64,000 bases of DNA from Colocasia esculenta (Eukaryota; Streptophyta; Magnoliopsida; Alismatales; Araceae): assembly GCA_014218235.1 (NCBI GenBank), contig CM024758.1:75030206-75094205 (forward strand), written 5' to 3'. Positions 37,404 to 49,700 of this stretch are shown here, piece by piece (position 1 is the stretch's first letter; each line of letters opens with the position of its first letter). The notes beneath the pieces were generated by a model that did not search any database, was not told the origin of the DNA, and worked only from the letters and a program-made list of their open reading frames with translations. Both the position numbers and the translations under genes were made by a program.

Positions 37404-37716
37404 ATAATAACTACAACAACAAAAGGCCAACCACGGGGAAGGACTATAGCATGAGAAAAAGATCAAAGTAGAATAAACAACGATGGTTGAATATTGTAAC
37501 TTTTGCAACAAGCCTGGACACAGAGCAGAAGAGTGCTGGAAGAAGGCAGGAGCTTGCCTGCGATGCGGGAGTCGCGACCACCGCCTTCCCAACTGTCCCA
37601 TGCTAAAAGACCAAGCTGGAAGGAACCAGGGAGTGGTAAAACGTCAAGGACGTGTGAATGCAGTAACGCAAGCGGAGCTCCCGGAAGGAGGTATGATTGT
37701 TAAAACCCTAGACTGA
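37404..37716 (+). pseudogene. Element D gag, 3' part with two zinc knuckles
   Basis: Gag resumes after the target duplication with Asn/Tyr-rich codons (NNYNNKRP). A frame beginning near 37483 carries two complete CX2CX4HX4C knuckles, CNFCNKPGHRAEEC and CLRCGSRDHRLPNC. It ends at the TGA at 37714-37716. Such knuckles bind element RNA during packaging. The frame relation to the upstream part is disturbed around 37470 (a TAG in the upstream frame). Confidence 0.9.
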
Positions 37717-38022
37717 TCTTAAGATGCTTTTCTTATAAGTACATTTCTAAGTGGGGGAGATCATTAGAAAGGAATAATCTAGTCATTATACCATAGTTCA
37801 TCTAGAGGATTAAGATGTTATAACAACCGTGGAAGGAAAACAAGAGTGGAAAGAACCAAATGAATAGTACGGGTGGCCATAGGTGTAGATGTTGAACTAG
37901 CATTCACGATGTTAAAACAAGTTAGAGGAATTAAATCCAAAACGACCTCAAGGATAATAACTATCAAAAGCCAATTAATGATCTATAAATTTGGGGACCA
38001 AATTCTCTTAAGTGGGGGAGGG
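37717..38022 (+). other. Element D tail with two polypurine tracts
   Basis: No coding sequence is seen. The functional-position PPT AAGTGGGGGAGGG (38010-38022) abuts the right LTR. A second AAGTGGGGGAGA lies upstream at about 37749-37760. Confidence 0.8.
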
Positions 38023-41000
38023 TGTAGCGCCCCGGAAATTTTAATTACAAAAAAAATCAAAATAAATAGAAATGAATAATTTCCATAATACCAGAGTATT
38101 TAAACATACGTATCATTATCGTATGTGCTAAAACACATCAGAAAATTTCGTAAACATTATAAATCAACCCCAAACATTATTACTAAATGTTCCACAAAGA
38201 AACTTGTGCCAAGAAAAATCGGATTAGCCAAGTTTAAAGTGTTTTGCGACTTATTATCGTAATTCATAAATAAGTCGAAAAATCATTATCACACGTACTT
38301 GGATGAGTCAGAAAATTAAATAAAAATCATAAACGGACTTCAAATAATATCTTCTAATAACCCATCAAGAAATTTGGGTCAATAAAATTATTTGGGATAG
38401 GTTTAAGAGTTATTGTAACCGATTATCCAAAATAGGAAACAAGTCGGAAATCGTTAACACGGAAATACGACGCAATCATAAATTAAATAAAAATGTTGAA
38501 AAGATTTCTAACATTATATATTAATGACCCAATATCATAATTGGGCCAATGGACCACATATGACCCAAAAATCAAATGAAGCAAGAAAATGCATAGAAAT
38601 TCGCAACTTTAATTAAGCTGAAATTAGAAAGAGGTAATTAGAGTTGAATTGGGAAGAGATCTTGCATTCTTGGCAACCCAATTCGTGCTTAACTATGGTG
38701 GGAGGTTTCCTAAAGCCTCACACACTCAAATGGAGGAAGAAATCCTCAAAATAGGAAACTAGTATGTCAAAACCGCAACTCTTCTTTCCTAGTTACAATA
38801 GGACTCCTAAACACCATAGATGCTTAAATACTCTTCACCAAACCCTTGGGGACGAGTTTACATCTTGTTGGGGTCGTGTGGAGGAGTTCTTTGCGGCTGG
38901 GGATCAGGAGATCGTCCACACCAAGCCGTTCTTCTTCCCCTTCTCGTCTGCTGCGACCTGCACAAACCGTCCACTTAAAGTCGACCAAAGGTGAGTCAAA
39001 ACATAACCAAACCTTGCAAGGACTATACCCATGGAAAGAGGGTCGATTCTACGTTCTAACCCAAGTGGAATGCCCAAATTCCATGCAGTATACACGGATT
39101 ATTAGGCGTTTTCCTCCAAGTGGTCTGAACATGGGTTTTCTGGAAAAACGGGACTTCTTCAACCCAGAAGGTAGGTTTTCTTGGGCCAAACCTTAACATA
39201 TCATATACCAATGTGTAGAGAATCAAGTTAACTTTCATTTCCCACTGGTTTCATCGAATTTCAACAAGTGGATTTTGGATTATAAGCGTTTTGCCAAAGT
39301 CGCGCACTGTCAGGGCTTTTCCCATTCTTTATATGTTGCATGCGTTTTGAGACCGAATTAGAGCAAACCCAAAACATGAAAGTTTTTCTACTAGTTGTCC
39401 TCATCATGTCTTATGTTGAAATTTTGTCTAAATGTCATTAGTTAGAGAGTTATAAGTGTGGTAAGAGGGTCGCTGCATGATACTACGTTTTCGGGTTGCA
39501 CTTGGCATTACGTTTGTGTTTGACTTGATTAAAGCCTATTGAAACTATCATTGTTTTCTAATTCCGATTTACGGGGAGCACCCTTGCTCGTCTAGGTTAG
39601 TTTAAAACTGATTTCGTTATTTTTCATGCACTGTACAATTTGTTCTCTATTTTTGAAGCACCATGTGTCAAAATAAGGCAATTCTGGACCGCAATCCAAG
39701 AACATGTCCTTTCTCTGTCAGATTCAGGCGCAGACCCTGTGAACGCGACGGCCCGATAGGTCACGTTCTGAGGTCTTGTCGCGACAGCACCCCCGTCGCG
39801 TTCTGAATGGGACGAGCGCGCCGTCGCCATCTCTCTGCCTGTTCTGACAGCCCTGTCGCCTTCTTCATATGAACCTGTCGCGAACTGCCTGCCTGATCAG
39901 ACAAGCTTGTCGCGATCCTTACAAGGCACTGTCACGTTCTAATCTGACCCTGTCGCGACCTTTAAAAGTGTCCGTCGCGATCTCAGGATTTTTACATAAA
40001 ACCACATGTTTTCTTGCAAATCTAACCGCTATACCCGAGGTCTGATTAATATGATATTTTGTGTGTAATTCACATGTCTTAGGTCTGATCATTGCATGAT
40101 GGTTATTTTAATGGCTTAAAAGTGGTTAACCCATTTAAAAGTTTTAATTACATGAATGCTATTCTAATTGCTCCTTAAATATTATGATCCATTCATGCAA
40201 CTTGTGATTTAATCTTCCTATTATTCTACCATGTTTAAAATGATAAATTGTTATCTTAAAATCTTGCAATCCATGTTTAGTTAAGTGCATAGTTTCATGT
40301 CATGTCATCATGCTAAGTGTTTTCCATGAGTTTAAAACTGGTGGTTTGTGAATTGTGACACGCGTACATCACTACACACTTGCACATCTAGGCAGCCCTT
40401 TCTTGGGAATTTGGAAACTCTCTACCGGTCATTCCGAATCGGTAGACTAGTGACCTGTTCTCCAAGGCCTCCGTAAATCTCCTCTGACCATGGATTCCCA
40501 CATGGCCGACGAATTGGTTGTACCATTGAAGTTCCCTGGAGATAGCGTGCACTTCTTTTCTCATCTTGTTCTCGTGAGTGTGATTTACAATCTAGACTAA
40601 ATCCATTAATGTAAAGATTAAACTAAAGTATAAATCATACCGTTATGCTGCCGAATTTATCTCTTGACCAATGTCATCATGAAATCATGTTCAATTACTT
40701 ATTACTTGTTCCCATCATCATCATGAACATGACGTTACACATACTACATTTTGAAACTCTCACTGGCCATTATTAATGACTGTGGGTATCTACATTTAAA
40801 ATTTTACATGAGATGCTGACCGGGCACGGCGAGTGTCCAAGGGCTCCAGTCTAGCCCCAATGACGGAGAGTCAAAATATACTGTTAACCATGGGGTATAA
40901 TGATTACTGGCGTTGCATCTATGCTGGGAGTCTTGCTTGCTTGTTGAATAATAGATACAATAACCACATACACGTGTCCTGGTGTACATTCTTGATGGAT

Positions 41001-41758
41001 CTTTTCTTGGTGTACATTAGTGTCTACGTGCCTGATTAGTGTTACATGATCGTGCTCGTGTGTTCTTGCTTGCTTGCGTGATATGGCCATCCTGCATTTA
41101 TTGCAAATAGTGATATCTTGCGTTCTTGAGATCAAGTGAAATCTTGCGTGCTTGTACCAAGTGATCTATTGCTAGTTCTATCTTGTCATCTTGTTCACAA
41201 ATCTTGTTCTATCATAATCACTCTCTCTAGCTTGTTTCATGTATCATGTTTTAACGAGTTTTATTCGTACTTGCATATCATTCATCGTACTTACCTAGTT
41301 CTAAATTGCTAATCACTTATATCATTGCCCGCACATTGAGATATAAATCATACTGGGCTAGTTTGCTCATTCCCTACTTTTACCCAATCTAGGTGACTAT
41401 GAAGTTCAAGAGGAAGAGCAAGTCGAGGATGGGAATGAGTCCGAGTGATGAGTGTCCCAACTATGAGTCTATCTATAGTTAGTTTATTTTGAGTGTTAGA
41501 ACGTGTAGTAGGAAGTGAGGAATAATGTAATTTCCTTTTTATTGAGTCTTAGTCCTGTATTAGTTCTTTTGAGACAAATATGAGATTTGAATACAAGATT
41601 AGTTGAGTTCAATGTTTGGGACCTATGATGATGTATGTTGTTGTACATTTAGTGCGTGCTAGCTAGAGGCTTATTTGCCGACTGTCCACGTCTCGGGATA
41701 TCGTCTCGAATTATTTTCGAATAATTTATATCCGATGCGTAACGCTCGGGACGTGACA
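38023..41758 (+). repeat. Element D right (3') LTR
   Basis: This LTR of 3736 bp starts TGTAGCGCCCC and ends CGGGACGTGACA. Its palindrome cluster is at 39737-39990 and the shared block at about 40465-40525. Small extra stretches relative to the left LTR are visible at about 40443 and 40780. Confidence 0.92.
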
Positions 41759-43797
41759 AGAAGGCTCCATATGAACTCTACAAGGAGAAAAAGGCAAACA
41801 TTAGTCATCTTCGACTTTTCGGTTGTAAGTGTTTCATTTTGAATAATGGTGAAGATAATCTAGGAAAATTAGATGCTAAAAGTGATGAAAGTTTTCTATT
41901 TGGATATATTTCAAAACCTAGGGGATATAAAGTGTTTAACAAAAAAACTTTAACTATTGAACAAACTATTCATATTTTATTTGATGAAACTAACTCCTCT
42001 ATTAAGAGAATAGAAGAAGAAAAAGATGTTGTTGAAGACTTGTGTAGGGATCTGGAACAAGCTTTTCTTGAAGAAAAAGATGAAAACAAGGAAGAACCTC
42101 CAATAGAAGAACTCCAACAACAAGAAGAAACACAAGAAGGACTTCCTAGAGAATTGAGGTATCACAGAGATCATCCAAGGGAAAATATAATAGGTGACCC
42201 TCATGATAGGATAAGAACCAGTGGTATGTCTATTCCTTGTGATTACACTGCATTTGTATCTCAGATTGAGCCTAGGACAATCAATGATGCACTAGCAAAT
42301 GAATCTTGGATCCTAGCTATGTAAGAGGGACTTAACTAGTACCAACATAGCCAAGTTTGGACTCTTGTACCTAGACCTGTTGATCATCCAGTTATTGGGA
42401 CCAGATGGGTCTTCAGAAACAAAATGGATGAATCAAGGGTAATCATCAGAAACAAGGCCAGACTGGTAGCTCAGGAATATTCCCAAGAGAAAGGCATTGA
42501 CTTTGATGAGACATATGCCCTAGTTGCTAGATTAGAGGCAATTAAAATTCTATTAGCATATGCATGTTCTTTCAATATCAATTTATATCAAATGGATGTA
42601 AAGAGTACTTTTTTGAATAGTTTCATAAAAGACGAAGGTTATGTTGAGCAACCACTAAGTTTTGAAGATGCTAAGTATCCAAATCATGTTTTTCGTTTAA
42701 AGAAGGCACTATATGGTTTGAAACAAGCTCCAAGAGCTTGGTATGAAAGACTAAGTGCTTATCTTCTATCACATGATTTTCCAAGAGGTAAAGTAAATAG
42801 CACTTTATTTATTAAGAAATTTTTAGAATGGATCTTAATTGTACAAATATATGTTGATGACATTATTCTTGGTTCTACAAATGAATCACTTTGCAAATTC
42901 TTTGAAAATCTCCTGCAAAGTGAGTTTGAAATGAGCATGATGGGTGAGCTTAACTATTTTCTTGGCTTGCAAATCAAGCAGACTAAGGAAGGTACTCACA
43001 TTTGTCAAACCAAATATATTTCAGATCTGTTTTCAAAATATGGTTTTGACAGGTGTAGGTCATTAGGAACACCTATGAGCTTAGGAATAAAGTTATATAG
43101 TGATCCATTTAGCAAGAAAGTAGATCAAAAGATCTATAGAGTTATGATTGGGTCATTACTTTATCTCACTGCTAGTAGACCAGATATAATGTTCAGTGTA
43201 TGATTGTGTGCTAGATTTCAGGCTGATCCAAAAGAATCTCATATTAATTTTGTTAAGAGAATTTGTAGATATCTTATTAATACAAGTAAATTGGGTTTAT
43301 GGTGTCCAAGATGTTCTGAATTCAAATTGCTTGGATATAGTGATGCTGACTATGCTAGATGCAAAATAGACAAAAAAAAAAAAAGGCATCAGTAGTACAT
43401 GTTAATTTCTTACAGGGTGCTTAATCTCTTGGTCTTCCAGAAAACAAAATTCAGTAGCCTTGTCCACACAGAAGCAGAGTACATTGCAGCTAGAAGTTGT
43501 TGCACCCAACTGTTGTGGATCAAATATCAATTGGAAGACTACGGTCACAAATTACATGAAATTCCAATGTTGTATGACAACACAAGCAATCAACCTGACT
43601 AAAAATCCTATCCAGCACTCAAGAACCAAGCACATTAAGGTCAGACATCATTTCATCAAGGACCATGTAAGTAATGGTGATATTTTACTTGAATTTGTTG
43701 CTGCAAATCATCAATTAGCTGATATTCTTACTAAACCACTTCTTGAAGATAGATTTACTTCAATCAGAAGAGAAATAGGGATGTGCAACCCTGAATA
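41759..43797 (+). pseudogene. Copia E pol: integrase C-terminus, RT and RNase H
   Basis: This begins within integrase (KAPYELYKEKKANISHLRLFGCKCF, GKLDAKSDESFLFGY, EQTIHILFDETN). It passes the integrase-RT linker and enters RT (WVFRNKMDESR, ARLVAQEYSQEKGIDFDETYA, YQMDVKSTFLN, ALYGLKQAPRAWYERL, QIYVDDIILGSTNESLC near 42850, FEMSMMGELNYFLGLQ). RNase H follows (GYSDADYA, TEAEYIAAR, HFIKDHV, LADILTKPL) and the frame ends near 43797. The order integrase before RT is diagnostic of Ty1/copia, and the motifs are SIRE-like. Stops include TAA 42322-42324 and TAG 42337-42339, both at Gln positions, and TGA 43201-43203. A run of A with a frame change is near 43375. The 5' half is missing. Confidence 0.92.
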
Positions 43798-44095
43798 AAT
43801 GCTTAAATTCTATGACTACATTGTATGATCAATTAAATATCAACTTTTCTAACTCCTTGACAGTCGACTTCTTACAAGTCAGAGTTCAGGTAGTCGAAGT
43901 TATGAGTCGAATTTCAAATTCGAATTTATTCACTTTTGGGGGAGGGTTAAATAATAAATGTTTGCTCTCTTTTCATCTACTCAATCATAGTCGTTGATCT
44001 CTCGATCTGTGGTCTTCGATAGACTTTCTTCTTTTATATAAACTCTTCCCCTTTTCATTCTAAATCACCCATTTGAAACCGCTCTGACTCCTTCG
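43798..44095 (+). other. Copia E 3' tail with possible PPT and LTR start
   Basis: A purine tract TTTTGGGGGAGGG lies at 43934-43946, where a PPT is expected. About 150 bp follow with a TATA motif (TTATATAAAC, about 44034-44043), then copia I begins. The LTR start is not a clear TG, so only the outline of a truncated LTR can be claimed. Confidence 0.45.
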
Positions 44096-46583
44096 TGTTA
44101 CCCAGTTGACGAGCCCAGAGGGGGGGTGAATGGGTCTTTTAAAATTAATCTAGAAGATGCCTGAAACTAAAACATTCACACAAACGTTCTTCGAAGTAGA
44201 TTAGTGACTATTAGTTTAAATATCAAACACACAAAGAAGATAATCACACAACACAAGGATTATCCTGGTTTGGACCTCCTTTCCTTAGGAGTCCTACGTC
44301 CAGCCCCTGAGCAACAACTCAGGATTTCACTAACTAGGGTACAGTCCCCATAAGGACGCTACAACACCCAGCTCAGCTGGTCTTCCTTCACACCCGAAGG
44401 AAACAACACCCTGGATACCACACCAGGTCTTCCTTCACAACTGAAGGGAACAACACCCTGGATACCACCAGGTCTTCCTTCACAACCGAAGGGAACACAC
44501 CCTGGATACCACCAGGTCTTCCTTCACAACCGAAGAAAATAACACAAATAAAATGAATGACTTTCAAGCCCCTAGATCAAGCTTTTGACAAGCGAGGATC
44601 TGAAGCAACTAGAACTGAGAGCAAAGAGATTTAAACAAGGCACACTCTCAGAACTACACGGGCTCTCTCAAGATTTTCACAAACTAGTGGAGAGCAAAAG
44701 AGCAAAAGCTAAGAGGAATGAAGTTCTTTGCTCTGGACTTTCTTCAGAAGAATTTGAATGCTTGAATGCGCGATCTCTGCTATACTTCTGTTCTTCTGAC
44801 TTGAATTTATATCCTCAATTTGAAATCTTGACGTTGAAGTGTCCGTTGTCTCTCTTTTGAGTAGTCGTTAGACTGAATGACATCTGGAGTCCTGGAAGCT
44901 TCCTGTCAACAGTATTTTGATCACTTGAGCACGCAAAGAGATGAGATCTTCAGAAATATCCGTTGGCTTCTATTTGTTTAACGTTGTACCATGAAGCTAG
45001 ATCAGAGGTCTGCACAAATGTCAATCTCAAATAGCAGACAGCTAAGCTGTCTCTGATGTCAGTCAACGTCAGTAGCAATAGACATGAAAATAGTAATGCC
45101 AAATAGCTTAAGTCTAAAAGACGTAATCAGAGTAGGCACGATATGGTCTGCATGCATGCAGAGATATGTTCAGATCTCATAAATGCAAAAGCGTCAGAGA
45201 GATGTCTACGTGGACTTTGACTAGTCAACACTTTTAAGATGAATAAGATATCAGGATATGAAATCGATGGCTATATGACTTATGAAATCGTTATGAATAA
45301 GTCAGGTTGACCAAGTCGTTATGACACAGGAGAAATCATTGTGAACACTTAACAAATCGTTATACGATGCAAATCGTTGTGTTTCTGAAGGAATCGATAT
45401 GGAACACTTAACAAATCGTTACACAAGCAAGTCGTTGTGAGTTCTAAAGAAATCGTTATGAATACTTATAGAATCGTTACGGAGAGCAAGTCGTTACAGG
45501 CTCTAAAGAAATCGTTACGGTAACTTATAGAATCGTTGTGACGAGCAAGTCGTTACGAGCTCTAAAGAAATCATTACGGTAACTTATAGAGTCGTTGTGA
45601 CGAGCAAGTCGTTACGAGCTCTAAAGAAATCGTTACGGTAACTTATAGAGTCGTTGTGACGATCAAGTCGTTACGGGCTCTAAAGAAATCATTACGGTAA
45701 CTTATAGAGTCGTTGTGACGAGCAAGCCGTTACGAGCTCTAAAGAAATCGTTACGGTAACTTATAGAGTCGTTGTGACGAGCAAGTCGTTACGAGCTCTA
45801 AAGAAATCGTTATGGTAACTTATAGAGTCGTTGTGACATCGACTTGTGAGACAACATGACTTTTCATAGAGTCGTTGTGACGAGCAAGTCGTTACGAGCT
45901 CTAAAGAAATCGTTACGGTAACTTATAGAGTCGTTGTGACGAGCAAGTCGTTACGAGCTCTAAAGAAATCGTTACGGTAACTTATAGAGTCGTTGTGACG
46001 AGCAAGTCGTTACGAGCTCTAAAGAAATCGTTACGGTAACTTATAGAGTCGTTGTGACGAGCAAGTCGTTACGAGCTCTAAAGAAATCGTTACGGTAACT
46101 TATAGAGTCGTTGTGACGAGCAAGTCGTTACGAGCTCTAAGGAAATCGTTATGGTAACTTATAGAGTCGTTGTGACATCGACTTGTGAGACAACATGACT
46201 TTTCAATCTTATAAGGAAATTGTTGCGATTACTTATTGAATCATTGCGGCATCGATTTGATTAAAACAACATGACTTTTCAGCCAGAAAGGAAATCGTTA
46301 TGATAATTCTATTGAAATCGATATGCTTATAAAGAAATCGTTATGGCCTTCAATAGAAGTCGATATGGACTTAGAGAAATATCATGTTGAAAAGATTAAA
46401 GCTTCAAGAAGTAATGCATACCTTTATTGGCTTGTTTGACCTTGGTATTTTTCCTGTACTTAAGACTTATGAAATATTCATTAGATATAATTGATAAACT
46501 CTTGTTTGGTTTTGTTAATCATCAAAAAAAATATATATATATATGTAATTAATTAAAATTACATGGGGACAGACTGATCATCA
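44096..46583 (-). repeat. Element I 3' LTR
   Basis: This 2488-bp LTR reads TGATGATCAG to GGGTAACA on the minus strand, with CCATTCACCCCCCC near its 3' end as in many plant copia LTRs. A minus-strand TATA (TATAAAT) is at about 44811-44805. The part upstream of it (U3, about 1.77 kb) is largely a tandem array, described separately. The part downstream carries a second array, a roughly 55-bp unit containing CCACCAGGTCTTCCTTCACAA, in about four copies at 44365-44535. Confidence 0.88.
45255..46380. repeat. 59-bp tandem array in U3 of element I
   Basis: The unit is 59 bp and is best conserved between about 45440 and 46200, with about a dozen copies in two blocks. Each block closes with a variant ending GTTGTGACATCGACTTGTG (about 45825 and 46164), which suggests the second block arose by duplication. 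Within each unit lie two odd-length palindromes, GTTACGGTAAC and TCGTTACGA, plus GAGCTC. Edge copies (45255-45440, 46205-46380) are degenerate. Confidence 0.9.
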
Positions 46584-46603
46584 ATCTCCCCCTTTTTGGT
46601 GAT
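46584..46603 (-). other. Polypurine tract of I
   Basis: The minus strand reads AAAAAGGGGGAGAT next to LTR start TGATGATCAG. The same tract type is seen beside the inverted LTR of H (60936 on). Confidence 0.88.
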
Positions 46604-46760
46604 GACAAAACTGAACAATAAGTATGTCTGAAAAAAAAGGATATAGATGTTTCAGACATAAGTTTTTCTCCCCCTTTTTGTCATTAAGCAAAAAGACAAA
46701 AAAGGAATCTGAGACAAAGACAGGATAAGAAATATATGAAGACAAGAGAAGTGAATTTTA

Positions 46761-49700
46761 TTATTGATCTTGAGGTCGAAGAGAAGGATCAAGATAGAAG
46801 GCAGGAGACAACAAGGAGGCAAACTGTCGGATGACAGGAAGTGCCAATCTTTCCTGCTCTTCAAAATGTGCTTGAAAAGCTCCAATTTCAATGTTATAGG
46901 AGGGTCCCATAGTGGGGGCCATCCGCTTGAGATGAAGTTTCCACTGCTCAGAAATAAAGTCCCCATATTTATCCAAACCTAAGGCTATTTTGAAAGTGGA
47001 GAAGGATCCAAAGCTAGCAGAAAGGAGAAACTTATCCATCTGGATAGGATAGAAGATCTGATGAGACCGGAGCTCCTTCTTCAAATCATGAAAAATCTTG
47101 AATCTCTCAAGCCAGACTGCGAACGTATTCCTGATGAGGTGACGAGAATTGGCGTCCAGAAAGTCACCAGGTGTCAGAGGGAGGAGATTTGCTTGCGCCT
47201 GAGAGGCATTCAAATCAGAAAGCTGCTGAGCAGACAATGGATAGTGCTGGATCCACTCATCAGAGGTCAGCCTTTCACATTCGGAGAGAATGGGAGCGAG
47301 GATGTCAGCTGAAATCTGCCCATCAAGATAGTGTTTGAACACAAATCTTTGGAAAGAAAGATCACGGCCTTCATAGACATGCAACCTGGCCATGACTCTA
47401 GCAGCTCTCTCAAAGACAAGTGTACCAACCGAGGAATCCATGATCAAGGAGTGGAGCGGTGGAAGGAACACAATGTCTGGGAACTTCAAGGTAGCAAAGT
47501 CTACCTGAAGAGGTTCACAATGAGTGGACTGCAAAGCTGTAATGGCTGCACGAAACTGTCTCAACTGAGGTTCATCCAAGCTGTTGACATAGCAGTAATT
47601 GCAGAACATCTGATACTGCCTGATGAACTTGATTTCTTTCTGAATGAAGGGTCCAAACAAGTTCTTGTGATGGATCTGGAACCATTCATACAGAGGGAGA
47701 GGGGCTTCCCTGGGAGGATATCTGGCAGCTTGCACTCTCTTAAATTGGGAGTACAAAGCACTATTGATCCGAGCCCACTGCTCTTCAGTTTTGGCTTCAG
47801 TTACAGAAAAGATTTTTGACTGTTGAGCCTTTGAAAGAGAAGTGTAAGGGAAAATGGTAGAAATATGGTTGGAAAGATTTTGGAAAGGTAAACCAAAAAT
47901 ATGAGCAAAAACCACCTTTTGAAGGTATTCCTCATACAGGGGTTTGTGCTTATTGGCTATGGCTAGGGAAAACCACAGAGGTGGATAGCAAGGATCTGAG
48001 GAGACAGGAAGGGTGGAAGTGAGTCTCCTTCTTTTGGAGACAGGGCTGGAAATACCAGTCCTGTGAGAGTGAGTTCCAGTGGCTAGGACAGATTTGAGAA
48101 TGGCTTCTTCAAATTCATCCTTGATGCCATGGATCTCAGTTTGGGTGAGTTGGGCACCTTCAGGAATGAGAGTGATGAAAGATGGAGGTGCTGGTGGGTG
48201 AATTAAAGAGTCAGGAGTGATGGTAGGAGGATCACTTGGTCTTGAGGAGGAGGGACCAGATGACGAAGCTCCAACTGAAGAAGATCTGGGAAGAACTTCA
48301 ACAGAGGAGGAAGGTAAAGGAGTGGTGGAAGAAGTAAAAGGAGTGGGAGAGGAGATTTGTCGTGAACGTGGTCTTTTGGGAACAGGAGGTGCTGGAGGAG
48401 CTGTGGATGAGGTGGGTGGAGAAGAAGGGGCTGGAGTAGGAAGAGTGGAAGGCTCGGGAACAACAGCCTGTGCTTCTCCAACTGCTGCCGAAATCACCAG
48501 GGATGACAGACCCTCAACCTGTACTGCTGGCCCTTGATCCTCAGAGGGTACTTCATCTGCCATTGAAACAGTCACATGAGACTCCTCTTCATGATTCTGC
48601 CCTGATGGCCTTTCAACCACACTAGGCTGTAGTGAAGCTTCTGCACTGAGAGATGGCCCAGATGGCCCTGCATTCTCATCAGATGGTTCGGGTTCTTCTG
48701 CTTGCTGCTAAGTTTGAACTTGAACTGGCACACTGTCTTCTTCTGCGAGTACTGGCCCTGATGGCCTGAGAACAGCTTCTGAAACATTTAGAGTGCCATG
48801 AGGTGGAGAACTTACTGCCTTCAGAATCTCAGAAAGTGTTGCCTTCATGCTGCTCATTTCCTTGTTAAACCATTTCAAAGAATGTTTTACTTGTGATACA
48901 TCATTGGAAGTAGAGTCCTGGCGAACAATGATAGAGCTTACATCTGATTGGACTAAGGATAAGAGTTCATTTTGTGCTTCCAATCTTTTCAGAATAGGCT
49001 TCAATTTCAGCTTCTGTGATGTCCTTTGCCTTCTGTGAGCAATCTTTTTGCCTTTCCTCTCAGCTGTATCCTGATTAGCTGTGGTCTGTTCTTCATGAAC
49101 AGGGGCATCTGTTGTATGCACCCCTTGAGATCCAGAGAGGTCTTCAGTCTCTTGCTCCCCCTGAATGGGAGCATCTTCCATGATCCTGTCTTGCTCCCCC
49201 TGAATGGGAGCATCTACAAAAACTGCGACTCCCGGAGCAGCTGATTGCTCCGCTTCTTCAATGTGGCCTGATGCCACAACTTCTTCTACTGACACTCCAC
49301 AAGCTTCCGTAATGACTGGAGGGGTATGGATAGAGTCCAGCACTTCTCTAAGGATAGAGGCTACACTGGAGGAGGGCAGAGGAGTGGCTGCACCTTCCAC
49401 TGGTTCTTCTGCTTGAGCTACTGAAGGTTGTGACTCTGCTTGTACTACTGCTGTCAATTCAGATGATGCTGCAAGTTCTGATGGTTCATCATTTGCTACT
49501 GATGCTGCTCCTGCTGGCTCTGTTGAGGCTTCGGGCACATCTTCTTGAACTTCTGGGACATCTTCAATGAGGGCCTCTCCTTCTGCTACAGAGGTTTTAG
49601 ACCAAATTCCATTGACCAACGAAAAACCACTCTTTCTCAGGTTCCTGGACCTAATAGCTTGGCCCATGTTCTCTACTACCGCCCCAGACAAATCAACACC

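Larger units (their letters stand above)
23898..41758 (+). mobile_element. Element D: gag-only Ty3/gypsy LTR retrotransposon
   Basis: Two LTRs (3726 and 3736 bp) have a perfect target duplication AGAAG at 23893-23897 and 41759-41763. The copia sequence (GAAGAAG|GCTCC...) reads through when D is removed. The interior holds a PBS, a gag split by F, and about 300 bp to the PPT, with no pol. With F removed the interior is about 1.6 kb. Like G it is a gag-only non-autonomous element. Confidence 0.94.

Noticed and set aside
45255..46380. CRISPR-like look of the regularly repeated 59-bp array.
   Set aside because: The units are contiguous with no unique spacers, and the host is a plant. It is a tandem array in an LTR.
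47331..47819. A 162-residue plus-strand ORF.
   Set aside because: It is an antisense shadow of ORF3 of I with no recognisable motif.
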